Notes: generated by a model not told the origin, from the letters alone. DNA of 24,859 nucleotides from Pyricularia pennisetigena (GCF_004337985.1 NC_043740.1:4798175-4823033), one strand, 5' to 3'; shown: positions 9,605 through 19,178, counted from the first letter of the stretch. Numbers and translations are program-made.

Positions 9605-11232
9605 TCAGCTCAAACTACCCTCACCGACCACGAAAACCGCACTTCCGCTCCCGGGCCGACTAACAACGACGGCACCTTCCCGCTGCTCGGGCGTGAGGTC
9701 CATCTTGGAGTAGTACTCCTTCTCCCACGCCTCCTTGACGGCGTCGACCTTGTCCGCCGGCACGAGGTGCACACTGCACCCTCCCCATCCGGCACCCGTG
9801 AGCCGGCTACCATAGGAACCGGCGCGGCGGGCGACGGCGCAGATGGCATCGATCTCGGGACAGCTGCACTCGTACAGGTCGCGGCACGAGTCCTGCGTCT
9901 CGTTGAGCTTGGCGCCGAGCAGGGCGTTGTACACGGCCGTGTCGCCGCTGCTAGCCGCAGGTTCCTGCTGCAGCAGGCTCATGAACTCGAGGACGCGCAG
10001 GGCCTCGGAGAAGACGTGCTCGGCGCGCTGGCGGAGCTTGAACCTCTCGGCGCGCACGGGGAAGCGCGACGTGAAGCGGGCGTTGAGCTCGTCGATCGTG
10101 ATGCCCAGCGCGGCCGCGACCTCCTCGCGCGTGTAGCCCTCATCCTTGGTCAGGGTAGCGCGGGTCAGGGCCAGCAGCAGCGCGAGCTGCTCCGGGACGG
10201 CGGTGGGGACCTTTTGGCCGTCAGCCTCGCGGAGGGCAAAGTAGCTCTCGTGGAAGCCGTGCAGGGAGACGCCGAGCGGGGACGAGTCGGTCGGCAAGGT
10301 GTGGCCTGGGGTGTTTAGGACGGCGTTGAGGTAGGCGGCCGCCAGGCTGCACTCGACGACGCGGAGGTTGTAGTGGATCGGGCCGGTGACGAACTTGTCG
10401 GCTGTGACAAAGGACTGGGCGATGACGAAGCATAGCTCCGGGTTGGTGGTTGGGAAGGAGACGGGCTTGGCGGTCAGGGTAGGGGTGAAGGAGACGAAGA
10501 GGGCAGAGCCGCGCTGGGAGAAGACGGAGGCGGATTGGTCCATACTGGTGGGAGTTAGCATCGGATAAAAGGAGGAAATGGGGCATTAAAGGTCACATAC
10601 CCGCCAGAGTTGACACCAACACCACGCTCGCTGACAATAGCCAATTCGGTAAGCTCCTTTTTGTCAATGTCCTTCTCGCCATTGGCGACCATCACAGCCA
10701 GAGCAGTGGTGCTGGTAAAGGCAGCACTGGAGCTGAGACCACCACCGGCGGGAACGGTGCCATCCATCAGGACCTCCATCCCCGTGGGCACGAAGCCTTC
10801 GCCGTGCTTCTTCCGCAGCAGTTCCGTGGCGCCCTTCAGGCCACACTTGAAGTAGTTGGTCCACTCGTGGATGGTGCTGTCGATTTCGACATCACCCTTG
10901 ACGGGAAGCTCGAGGTCCTTCGCGGGGAACTTGTCCGCCGAGACGTTTGCCAGGCGCACCTTGTATGTGTCGCTGCCGGCGGCCGCCGTTGGTGATACTG
11001 CGATCAGGCAGTCGGCAGTGATGGCCATGGGCAGGACCGAGTACAAGCTGTAGTCGATGTGCTCGCCGATGATGTTGACGCGACCCGGCGAGCGGGCGAT
11101 GAAGGCGGGTGGGTGGCCATAAAGCGACTCGAAGCGCGACACCAGCTGTTGCCAGCGCGTTTTCTGAACATCGAGCGCCGCTTCGGGGTAGATTTCGGCC
11201 AAGGACCGAGCCTGAGGCACGGGGCCGGACAT
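9605..11232 (-). CDS. GAL1: Galactokinase (GHMP kinase, Leloir pathway)
   Basis: Phosphorylates alpha-D-galactose to galactose-1-phosphate with ATP in the cytosol, the first committed step of the Leloir pathway. Exons 11232-10601 and 10544-9605 join to 523 residues; yeast Gal1 has 528. The 56-nt intron (10545-10600) has GTATGT, a GCTAAC branch point and CCAG, and splicing restores the conserved GVNSGGMDQSASVF. The galactokinase signature GRVNIIGEHIDY is at residues 50-61. The GHMP ATP-binding motif PAGGGLSSSAAF at about 161-172 retains the Ser-Ala pair that is missing in the inactive sensor Gal3, so catalysis is expected. The C-terminal GHMP motif GSRLTGAGWGGCSVHL is intact. It converges with the RING-CH gene across 286 bp. 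No other Leloir gene lies in the window, and I see no clear galactose-responsive operator. Confidence 0.96.
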
Positions 11233-12384
11233 TTTTGGTCACAGTGGTAGTCACAGAGTATATCACGGCTGCTCCAAGATTGTCTATCAGAACAGTTTGC
11301 CAAAAAGTCAACCGCTACAGGGTTTGTGCACTTTTCCAAACCGAAGACAAATGGCTCGACTGAAGAATCGTGCTCGTCGCAAAACGTGACTAGCACGAGA
11401 TGAGGCACCATGCCCCGCCATTGCTCGGTTGGCGGCCCATCAGTTGAATTGATCTGATGTAACCAGGCAGAGAGGCTCGGTGCTCTTGTTCTGCTTGTAT
11501 GCGCTCCAACCAAGATGACCAACCCCGCGAAGGTGGGCTGCGGAGAAGGCCCGCATACAAAGTTACAGTACAACGTAGTAATAACCTAGCACTGTGAGGA
11601 GGATCACGTGAAGTCGGTGAGGTGAAAACAAGGATGTGGTTGATGAGAATTTTTTAGAATTTTTGAATATCATTTGCATTTGCAGATTTAAATCCGAATA
11701 CAGAGTTAGTTTTGATCAACTCAGGCGAGAGGCATCCGGCCTTTTTTTCTTCTTTTTCTTTTTTTGGAGAAAGTTTGGCCCGTAGAGGTGTGCATTTTGT
11801 TTGTTCTTGAGTTTATATAATGCATTTAAAGCAAAAAGGTTTGGAGTATATCAATGTCAGTCACTATTGGCGAAACAACCAAAACAAACTTGTCAATGCA
11901 TTATTCGTCGACTTCGTTAGCTTTTCTGCTCAATAAATGAAGACTGGAGAATATTATGCTATTGGCATAAAATTTGGTTTTCTTAGATTGAAAATTTAGT
12001 GGCCTGATCAAGCATCTTCAACGCATGATCTCGTAAACTGAGTCCTTTTGTAAAATATGATATTCTTTATGAAATGCGTTGCCCTCCCCCCTCGTCCCTC
12101 CGAAGGCGGCTGATATTACTTCCAAAGTGGCCTTCACTTGAAAACCTGCACCCGAGAACAACGGCAGACACTTACTCGGTGTCTTGACGATAAGTATAGC
12201 AGTATCTGGTGCAGACGAGTTCTTTCCCTGACGCTGTGCTATACCAGTACACCAGGGCTGGCTTGAACTAATATTTCCAACGCAGGACCATGTTGATGTC
12301 ATCTCCGCTCGTAGACTTGGCAATCATTCCTCAAGCAGCTAACTTAAGTAAAACCCGGTGCGCCCATCTTTCATCACCTCTCAA
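11233..12384. other. intergenic region upstream of GAL1, with an AT-rich segment
   Basis: Contains the GAL1 promoter (read leftward) and a CACGTG palindrome at 11605-11610. From about 11640 to 12010 the DNA is markedly AT-rich, with T-runs and no coding signal. An open frame at 12018-12323 on the minus strand has no recognisable features. I see no transposon ends or tandem repeats. Confidence 0.55.
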
Positions 12385-12489
12385 GGCAAGATGGCCGAGT
12401 TGGTTATGGCGTAGGATTAAGGTATTCTCCCATGAGTATCACGTCTTCCTATGGAGCAATCCGCGTGGGTTCAAGTCCCACTCTTGTCA
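12385..12489 (+). tRNA. tRNA-Leu(AAG) with a 23-nt intron
   Basis: The acceptor stem GGCAAGA (12385-12391) pairs with TCTTGTC (12482-12488) with one G-U pair; A12489 is the discriminator. A D-arm TGGCCGAGTTGGTTA follows. The anticodon stem TAGGA pairs with TCCTA (12447-12451), and the loop gives anticodon AAG at 12419-12421. A canonical intron of 23 nt (12423-12445) sits after position 37. The long variable arm can pair GGA with TCC, a class II feature. The T arm is GTGGG-TTCAAGT-CCCAC. AAG becomes IAG and reads CUU/CUC/CUA leucine codons. Confidence 0.93.
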
Positions 12490-12523
12490 TTGAAACAATG
12501 TGTGACGCATCTTTCATGATATA

Positions 12524-12529
12524 TTTTTT
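12524..12529 (+). terminator. probable Pol III terminator of tRNA-Leu
   Basis: First run of at least four T downstream of the tRNA (TTTTTT), 35 bases after its end. Its distance from the gene makes a somewhat long trailer. Confidence 0.6.
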
Positions 12530-12682
12530 GCAGTTGGTTTGTGTTGGTCAAAGAGGTGAGGAAAGGCTTGCGGATCTACCGAATTAGGCGTTCCGTCTTT
12601 CACAAGGCTCTCGGGCTCGGCTCGTTGCAGATTTCAAAGCTAGGACAAAAAATGGTTGTTGCCAAACTTTGGTTTTCTTGAG

Positions 12683-12706
12683 AAAAAAAAAAAAAAAAAA
12701 AAAAAA
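12683..12706. repeat. poly-A tract (A24)
   Basis: Uninterrupted run of 24 A in non-coding DNA. No target-site duplication or element body is obvious beside it, so I do not call it the tail of a retroelement. Confidence 0.9.
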
Positions 12707-13558
12707 GCACAAATAAACGTGCATGGTTCGGTAGGCAGCTGCAAGGGGTGAAATGTCACACAAAATTCTCCAGTGGAGACCGAAAGGTCTTTCCTTGGGC
12801 CGCTCCCGCTGAACCAAGATATCCCTGCAGTAATTAATTACCTATCTCACCTACCTGGCCAGTGAGGAAAGATTGTGTACCCTTAATGTGTTCTAATCTC
12901 GCAGGAGATGCGTATGCCTGCATATGCCGACCAATCGCCAAGCCAAAGGTCGTGAGCTGCTTTTGGATCATCCGGGCTTTGATGCACAAACGTTCAAGCA
13001 AGTTAGCGTATGGAGGTCTGATAATCATCCAGATGTTCAATTTTGCATGTAATACCACACCCATGGGACGGCTGAAGGTCTCTCATTTGCGTTGTGCTGC
13101 TGCACGGACACCGGCCTGTCGGCTGGGAAAGGTAAGTACTGTCGATTAATTATGACGCATCGGTTCCTGGCGATTGGGCTATGCTAAATGCCAATGCCAA
13201 GTTTTGGCGCCCACATTTCTCCAAAATCCAAAACCCACCAGGTAAAAACAAACCAGCGACGGCATTTGATTTGACCTCATTTGAACGACACCAAGCAGAA
13301 ATGCCAATTGGTTTGGCGCGCAAATCAACTACAGGCTTGCCATGACCGCATTGAATCCTGATCCTCATGGAAAATCTTTAGAAAGCCATGGGTCTGATAA
13401 TATCCGCTGAGATCGTGGTCAACTTTGATGAGTTGCTAAATGTGGCAGCTCTGCCTCGCTAGGCAACAGCCAACGACCCTAGCAATATGGCTTGCGGCAT
13501 GCTGCCAAGATATCTCCAAGCAATCCTTTGGGACCACGCCGTTCTCGCCGCTGAAAGA

Positions 13559-13563
13559 TATAA
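13559..13563 (+). promoter_or_regulatory. candidate TATA box of the GH114 gene
   Basis: TATAA within GATATAAGA, about 120 bases before the ATG at 13684. The spacing fits a short fungal 5' leader, but no transcription start is known. Confidence 0.4.
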
Positions 13564-13683
13564 GATGACTAAATCAAGTCCCTGATGGAATTGAACAGAC
13601 GGCTCTTCATGCCTTAAAATCTCTTGGCCTCCTTCAATCACAAACAGTGTTCCAATCTTGTGAAGGAATTCACATACCCAAAA

Positions 13684-14776
13684 ATGCATCTCTCTTCAGG
13701 AATCACTCTCGCTGCTGCGGTAGCCGCCCAGGCGATTTCTCTACCGCTGGCAACTCGCGACCCTCAACCCGAATCGCGAGTTTCCATGTGGAAGCCAGCC
13801 GTGGGTACGACGTGGCAGATCGTGCTCCGGCACCCGCTCAAGATCAACCTGCAGTCTCCCGCGGTCGACCCCGGTCACGTCGACGTGTACGACATCGACC
13901 TGTTTGACAACACCAAGAACGGCACAGACGGCTCGACCATCGCGGCGCTGCACTCGCTCGGCAAAAAGGTCATTTGCTACTTTAGCGCGGGCACGTACGA
14001 GGCCTGGCGTCATGACGCGAAGGAGTTCAAGGCCGCTGACAAGGGCAACAAGATGAATAACTGGGACGAGATTTGGGTCAACATCAACAGTCCTAATATT
14101 CGGGATTTGATGGCCAAGAGGATCAAGATTGCTGCGGACATGGGATGCGATGCGATCGACCCGGATAACGTTGACGGCTATGTTAGTATTTATCTGTTGG
14201 CACTTGTGCTTTCCTCTCTAACCCATGACAGCTCGAGGCCCCAGTCAACGACCAAGGCCCATCCACGTTCCATCTCGACAAGGCTTCCACCGCCAGCTTT
14301 GTCAAGTTCTTATCCGGCGAGGCGGCCAAGTACAAAATGTCGACGGGGCTGAAGAACGCGGCCGAGGTGATTGACGACGTCATCTCCGATGTTCACTTTT
14401 CCGTCAACGAGGAGTGCGCGGCTTATAAGGAGTGCAATATGTTCCTCAAGTTCATCAAGGCCGGAAAGCCCGTTTTTCACATCGAGTACCCGGCCGGCAT
14501 GGAGAAGGACGCTGACGAGACGCCCCTTACGGATCTGACCAAGTGGTGTCAGAAGAGTCCTGACTGGAGCGGGCCGGATGTGGATATCTCCAAGATGAGT
14601 ACTGTTATTAAAAGTAGGTTTGTCAAATCAGGTTCGCCAAGGTATGCAGTGTATGCTGACTGTTTTTTTTTTTTTTTTTTCTTTTTTTCTTTTTTTTCTT
14701 GCTGCTGATTTTAGATCTCCAGTTGAACGGGTGGGTTCAATACTGCGATGGCAAAACGTTCAAGACGCCTAGGTGA
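13684..14776 (+). CDS. Secreted GH114-family glycosidase (endo-alpha-1,4-polygalactosaminidase type)
   Basis: Family GH114 enzymes have a TIM-barrel fold and cut alpha-1,4 galactosamine polymers such as fungal galactosaminogalactan. Exons 13684-14181, 14232-14613 and 14715-14776 give 313 residues. A signal peptide is likely (MHLSSGITLAAAVAAQAIS) with cleavage near residue 17-20. The barrel starts at MWKPAVGTTWQIVL. It shows the family motifs DVYDIDLFDN (67-76), VICYFSAGTYEAWR (96-109) and CDAIDPDNVDGY (155-166), whose Asp residues are catalytic candidates. The end NLQLNGWVQYCDG is also typical. Intron 1 (14182-14231) uses GTTAGT with CTAAC; intron 2 (14614-14714) uses GTAGGT and has a long T-rich tract. 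An in-frame ATG at 13624 would add 20 residues before the signal peptide and is less likely. No membrane anchor is visible, so it should be soluble and extracellular. Confidence 0.9.
14663..14700 (+). repeat. interrupted poly-T tract inside GH114 intron 2
   Basis: Runs of 18, 7 and 7 T separated by single C. They lie between a CTGAC-like branch site and the TTTTAG acceptor, so they act as an exaggerated polypyrimidine tract. The tract is prone to length variation. Confidence 0.85.
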
Positions 14777-16250
14777 TAGACATGTCCACATTTGGAGATT
14801 AGTTGTGTAATGCAACTGCCTTGTAGGTGGGTTACGTAATTCCATTGCGAATATATCTTATATTTTCACCGTTGTCTCGGTGTGGCATAGTCGCAAAGGT
14901 TTGCTATGTATAACTGAAATTAAAACCCGTTTTGGCGCTTGACATCCGTCGATTAACGTGAGTAATCTTTTGCTTGTCACGGGCTGCGCATAAGGTACAA
15001 TACCACCAATCCCGGTCGTGTTGGTTTTTTTACACCTTTCATTTAGCGAATTTCTGGGCAAACTATAAGTGGTAAAGGACTGGAGAATATCGTTTGCTGA
15101 TCTCATGGAGTATTTAGAACGGTGTACTATGTATTGTCACGGTGATCTGGTGGCATAGCAGCGGGTCTTGCATGATAGTTAGCCATGCTTAAATTTCCGA
15201 AGTTGATGCCTGGCAATTTAAAGAAAGAGCAAAGAAAACCACTATACTGGCTGACGTTAAGACAGATTAAAGCTCAGATGACAGCCATGTCATCTAATTT
15301 TATCTTAAAAATAACAATAATATCCTTCCTAGGACTATATACTGTTCAAGTCAAGAACGCATGGATTTCTCGTCTGAACATGGGCAGACATTTATTCCCC
15401 CACCTCGGGCCGAAAGCACAAAAAGTAGGGCTTTTCTTGCCCAAAGACGTGGTCGAGTCAAGCTTCTTGCTGGACCACGCACTGGGGACTGCCATGCTCT
15501 AGACCAAGCAGATTCAATCACTGACAGAGACAGGGACGCTTGGCTGACTCGACTTTGAAAGGTTGCAAGCCAGGAAGCCAGGTCGTTTCAAAGATCAGCA
15601 CATCAATCCGGCAGTGCACTAGAAGAATCTGCCAAGAGGCGCAGGACGATCTACACCCGTATCTATTCCCATATCAATGCTCCTCATAAGATTTTCTTCG
15701 GCGTTGTCCGTCACGGCCACGTGAGTGCATTCCTTGTCCTGGTGATGGCTGTCAGCCTAGCTACTATTTTCAATTTGCAAAGGTTGCCAAGGCAAGCCTT
15801 GTTCAGTACGAGATCTCTTTGACTTGCCGTCAATGATTCACCAGTAGCGAGGATCAAACCGCGCCGACTCGCATTAACCACTCAATCCTCTGCCAGACAA
15901 GGAATCAACAAACCATGGCGAAGCAGGAATAACCGTCTCAAATACGGTGAGGCTGCACGGTTAGGCAAGTCACGTCGCCTATATAATGGCAATCCCCCGC
16001 ACTCCTTGACCTACCTTAATCCCTTCCCTTTTTTTCTCCTTACCCTCATCGGTGTCCAATCGTTTACAAGGCAACTTTCCTTTTTTGTCTTTTTTTCTTT
16101 TTTGCTTTTTGTTACATTTCCTTTGTAACTGCTTTCCTGCACGCAAGAACAAAAGAAAAGCCGTTTCTTATAGACTCTTTTTGTATAGGCTTTTCACTCT
16201 TTCAAAGCCTCGTCGGTTAATTTCTTTTTTTTTTCTTTTAGAAAAAAAAA
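14777..16250. other. long intergenic region upstream of the glycine-rich secreted protein gene
   Basis: No gene is supported. An open frame at 15185-15502 is AT-rich at its start and has no recognisable domain. A CACGTG palindrome lies at 15718-15723. From about 16010 to the ATG at 16251 the sequence is strongly C/T-rich, which is typical of leaders of highly expressed fungal genes. A TTTTAG at 16236-16241 just before the ATG could be the acceptor of a 5' UTR intron, but no convincing donor and branch site can be assigned. Confidence 0.55.
15980..15986 (+). promoter_or_regulatory. candidate TATA box of the glycine-rich protein gene
   Basis: TATATAA in CCTATATAATGGC, 265 bases before the start codon at 16251. 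It is followed by a long pyrimidine-rich leader, suggesting a strong promoter with a 5' UTR of roughly 200 bases or a spliced leader. Confidence 0.55.
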
Positions 16251-17360
16251 ATGCGTTTCACAACGATCGCTTACACCATCGGTCTCTTGGTCGCGGCCAC
16301 AAACGCGACCCCCGAGGAGGACTTTGCGTCCAAGCTCGAGAAGCATGAGCAGGCCTTTGAGCTGGCGGCCCGCGCCCTTTATGACCACCTAGAAAGCAAC
16401 GAGCATCACATCAGCAAGCGCGATCCCAACAGGGCTTCCTGGCAGTTTGGAAACGGCTGCGTGTCCAAGAGCTATGGAGCGAATCCCGTTGGCGCCATTT
16501 ACAAGCGCGCTATGGATAGCATGGGCGGCGGCTACGGCGCCGATGACATGGATGCGGCGTCGATGGGTGGCGGTTACGGTGGCAGCACCGGTGGTGGCGG
16601 CGGCTACGGTGGTGGCGGCGGCGGCTTCGGTGGCGGCGGCGGCTACGGTGGCAGCACCGGTGGCGGCGGCGGCTTCGGTGGCGGCGGCGGCGGTGGCTTC
16701 GGTGGTGGTGCTGGCATGGGCCAGGTGGCTGCCACCGGTAAGAAAGAAGGCTGGTTTAAGCGACGGTTTGGGTTTGGTAAGAGCCAGGGCCCCCAGAAGC
16801 CATCGTCAAACTTTCTCTTCTGCTTGCCTGGAAAGGGTTCTAGGAGGCAAACTCAGCTTCAGGGAGTGAGCCCCGGTATGAACGGTATGAACGGCGGTAT
16901 GAACGGCGGTATGAACGGCATGAACGGCGGTATGAACGGCATGAACGGCGGTATGAACGGTATGAACGGCGGTATGGGCGGCGGCGGTATGGGCGGCGGC
17001 AATATGGACAGCAGCTGGCAGAAGAAAAAACGGTCTCTTGAGGGCTCAAACGCCCCGACAGGCGCTTCCGCCGTGCCCTCGCCCAAGGACGGCACCCCTG
17101 CTGGCCCCACAGGTACCGGTAGCTCCGGGGACGCTTCGGCCGTTCCCCCTGCTGGCGAATCATCGCTCCATCCCCAGAAGCCCAGGCCCAGGAGTGAACC
17201 ATTTGAACACTTTCAGAGAGTCCAGCGGCAAGCCAACGTCCACAAGAAGAACAGTGCCTATGCACCCTCATACCACCAGGCCCCTTCTGGTAGCAATCCC
17301 GGTGGAAACGGCCACTCGACCTCTTATGGAGCTCCGTTTGGAGGCGTCTGGCCGAAATAA
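16251..17360 (+). CDS. Secreted glycine-rich / Met-Asn-Gly repeat protein with dibasic cleavage sites, function unknown
   Basis: An uninterrupted frame of 369 residues that I cannot assign to a family. Residues 1-19 form a signal peptide (MRFTTIAYTIGLLVAATNA). A charged, helix-prone segment (20-55) ends at Lys56-Arg57. Further basic pairs are at 85-86 (YKR), 170-172 (KRR), 198-199 (SRR) and 259-261 (KKR). They bound distinct blocks: 92-154, almost pure Gly with Tyr/Phe and GGSTGGGG units, and 210-250, repeats of MNGGMNG type. The tail is rich in Pro, Ser and Gly. Only two Cys occur in the mature part (70 and 191), so one disulfide is possible. Kex2-type processing in the Golgi is inferred, not shown. 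Roles as a wall or adhesion protein, or as a secreted effector, are both possible. The pyrimidine-rich leader and TATA box suggest high expression. No in-frame alternative intron was found, although GTAAGA occurs twice. Confidence 0.75.
   Translation: MRFTTIAYTIGLLVAATNATPEEDFASKLEKHEQAFELAARALYDHLESNEHHISKRDPNRASWQFGNGCVSKSYGANPVGAIYKRAMDSMGGGYGADDMDAASMGGGYGGSTGGGGGYGGGGGGFGGGGGYGGSTGGGGGFGGGGGGGFGGGAGMGQVAATGKKEGWFKRRFGFGKSQGPQKPSSNFLFCLPGKGSRRQTQLQGVSPGMNGMNGGMNGGMNGMNGGMNGMNGGMNGMNGGMGGGGMGGGNMDSSWQKKKRSLEGSNAPTGASAVPSPKDGTPAGPTGTGSSGDASAVPPAGESSLHPQKPRPRSEPFEHFQRVQRQANVHKKNSAYAPSYHQAPSGSNPGGNGHSTSYGAPFGGVWPK
16524..16712 (+). repeat. glycine-rich coding repeat (GGC/GGT-rich)
   Basis: Encodes residues 92-154 of the secreted protein. 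Units such as GGYGGSTGGGGG and GGGGGFGGGG recur, and the DNA is a near-continuous GGN array. It is prone to slippage and copy-number variation between strains. Confidence 0.9.
16878..16997 (+). repeat. Met-Asn-Gly coding tandem repeat
   Basis: Encodes residues 210-249. ATGAACGGC(GGT) units of 9 and 12 bases alternate, translating to MNG and MNGG. The unit lengths keep the frame, and the DNA copies are nearly identical, suggesting recent expansion. Confidence 0.92.
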
Positions 17361-17565
17361 ACCCGGTCAGCACTCGAGCTCTGCCTTGGCTTCTGCTTTC
17401 CCTCTCTGCTTCAAGTCCTGTTCTTAGTCCTGCTTTCAATCTTGTCTTTTGGTTTTTGTTTTCTTTGACGCCGCCGACGAGGTTTCTTATTTAGCAAAGA
17501 GTTTTGAGATGTACATTTTGAGTTTTTTTGAGTTTTGGTTTTTGGTCCGTTTCGCTTGCGAATTG

Positions 17566-17649
17566 GTAAGTCATCCCTTTTTCTTATCTTGATCTTGTCC
17601 GCAATTTGCTGGGTTTTCCTGAAGCTAACCATATCAATCCTCTCCATAG
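17566..17649 (+). other. candidate spliceosomal intron in the 3' UTR
   Basis: GTAAGT at 17566, branch point GCTAAC (CTAAC at 17625-17629) and acceptor ATAG ending at 17649 form an 84-nt intron that matches the real introns of this window in every signal. It starts about 205 bases after the stop codon of the glycine-rich gene. It is either a 3' UTR intron of that gene or part of an unrecognised transcript. Confidence 0.5.
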
Positions 17650-19140
17650 ATTTGACATTTCTTGTTTGTTGCCTTGCGGTTGTTTGCATTTCTTTCCTGT
17701 TTTGTTGTTTCTGCCTTGCTTCTGTTCAATGGCACGCAAGCGGGCGGAAACGTTCACTCTCTGGGTACTTTGTTTTCCTCTTTTCTCTCGCTTCTTATCC
17801 CTTAAAACCAAAACCCAAAGGTCTCTTTTTGTCTTTTCATCTCTAGCGCCTTCGAGGGGGGAACGCTCGCTTACTTTGGCAGGGACCCTTGCATAAAAGT
17901 ACGTGGACTAATTTACCCTCGCTGCTTGACAAAACCTCCTTAAGGTTTCCTCCCCCTGGATTGGTGGAAAAGGCTTTTTAGATCTCTTTTAGTTCGGCAA
18001 CCTCTGAAAGGAGTTTTGGCCACTCCGTCTCAGGCTTTGACGGGCGGGGTGTCAAATATAATATATAATGCCCTTTGGGGATGTCACCTTCTATGTGGAT
18101 TGTTTACTCGTGTATCTTGTGGGAATGTGTATGTTTTGTTCATCGATTGGCTTTGATAAGGAATTATATAATTTCATGGCTGCATTCTTATGATGGAACA
18201 CAGCCGGCACCTCGGAAATGGCGGCATGAGTGAGCCCACAGACAGGTTGCGAAAGAATTGTAGGCTTACCCAGAGTAGGAATCACAAACAGCTTCCGAGC
18301 AACAATCCTCATTCAAACTCCCATCAGCTTGCCCTTATGCTCTCTTTAACTTCATTCTTCAAGACTTCCTCGTCACCTCTCCTCCATCCCAAAGTAATCA
18401 TCGAAATAGGCGCTGTTCCAGCCCAGCTGATCGTCTCAGCCAAACACAGCGGGCCGAGGCTCAAGCAATAGGCAGATATGAAGCCATCAAGCGAAGCTTT
18501 GAGCAATTGCAAGATCTAGAACAAGGCAGGAAGTAGCTACAGGTGGCCGTAGATATTCCCGGGCTTGTGTGGTTACGGATACAAATTTACGTATAAATTA
18601 TTGCTCCTTTGGCTTGCCGCATACACAGAACTTGAGGATATTTGAGCCGGCACCTGATGAGTAAAGAAAAAAAATAAATAAATAAAAAATAGGCGAGAGC
18701 AAGGGACCGACATCTCGACCACGGCGACCTTTGGCGGAACACAGGCATTTTTTGAAACCCGTTGCTGCCTTGACGGGCGGCCTGGCTGCTAGACATCAAA
18801 CAATCTATCCGCCCCGCTTTCAGCGTAGATTGAACATAATTTGCAGCTAAACTTTCCTACGGAAAACATCTACCTTTTGCACTTACTACGTGCGCCAAGG
18901 AACCCATCAAGCCAGCCGGAAAAGCCAGGGAATGTCCAACAAACCAGCCAAACGGCCGAAACAAAGCCGCTTGACACAGAAATGAGTCGCCTGGAATGAG
19001 AGAGCGTTTCAACAAAATTTAATATATTTAATCTCGTTACCAAGTCTGAAATCGATGGAACAGGGTTGAAACATGATTATAAAATGAAGGGTTGGGGGCT
19101 AAATCTGAGTGTTTCAATGTGGTTAGTAGCTGAAAATTAA

Positions 19141-19178
19141 ATGGTCAGACCCATTCGCTAAGCCAGTTGCGCCACCGT
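19141..19178 (-). pseudogene. tRNA-like remnant (5' half)
   Basis: Read on the minus strand, 19178-19154 gives ACGGTGGCGCAACTGGCTTAGCG. This is nearly the acceptor/D-arm (A-box) part of the intact tRNA-Met 40 bases away, with two substitutions and two one-base insertions. It is followed by an ATGG...CCAT hairpin resembling an anticodon arm. No T arm or 3' acceptor strand follows, so it is not a functional tRNA. Confidence 0.5.

Larger units (their letters stand above)
12490..13683. other. intergenic region between tRNA-Leu and the GH114 gene
   Basis: Holds a T6 run (12524-12529) that probably ends Pol III transcription of the tRNA, a poly-A tract at 12683-12706, and the GH114 promoter at the right end. 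Open frames at 12862-13149 and on the minus strand at 13150-13368 and 13459-13689 lack domains or coding bias. No further gene is supported. Confidence 0.55.

Noticed and set aside
9566..10318. 250-codon open frame on the plus strand
   Set aside because: Antisense to galactokinase exon 2, which has intact GHMP motifs on the minus strand.
12683..12706. Poly-A tract as the tail of a retroposon
   Set aside because: No body sequence, target-site duplication or internal Pol III promoter is seen next to it; poly-A/T tracts are common in these spacers.
12862..13149. 95-codon frame ending at a GTAAGT donor, considered as a first exon
   Set aside because: No downstream exon with a matching frame and no conserved motif could be found; the donor match alone is weak.
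9605..14776. Galactokinase and GH114 as parts of a galactosaminogalactan gene cluster
   Set aside because: No epimerase, synthase or deacetylase gene is present and a tRNA plus more than 2 kb lie between them. The neighbourhood looks accidental.
15185..15502. 105-codon frame in the long spacer, considered as a small gene or transposon relic
   Set aside because: No signal peptide, no domain, no coding bias like the neighbouring genes and no repeat ends.
16739..16856. Possible intron inside the glycine-rich gene (GTAAGA donors at 16739 and about 16776)
   Set aside because: The available acceptors do not restore the frame, and no CTAAC/CTGAC branch point lies at the right distance.
16878..16997. 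CRISPR-like short tandem repeats
   Set aside because: Units are 9-12 bases without spacers, lie in a eukaryotic coding frame and encode MNG/MNGG.
16840..17439. 199-codon minus-strand frame with SYRRSYR-type repeats
   Set aside because: These are only the antisense reading of the MNGG tandem array and flanks.
17535..17846. 103-codon hydrophobic frame resembling a small membrane protein
   Set aside because: T-rich DNA automatically encodes Phe/Leu/Ile/Val/Cys. The frame runs through a canonical intron and has no family features.
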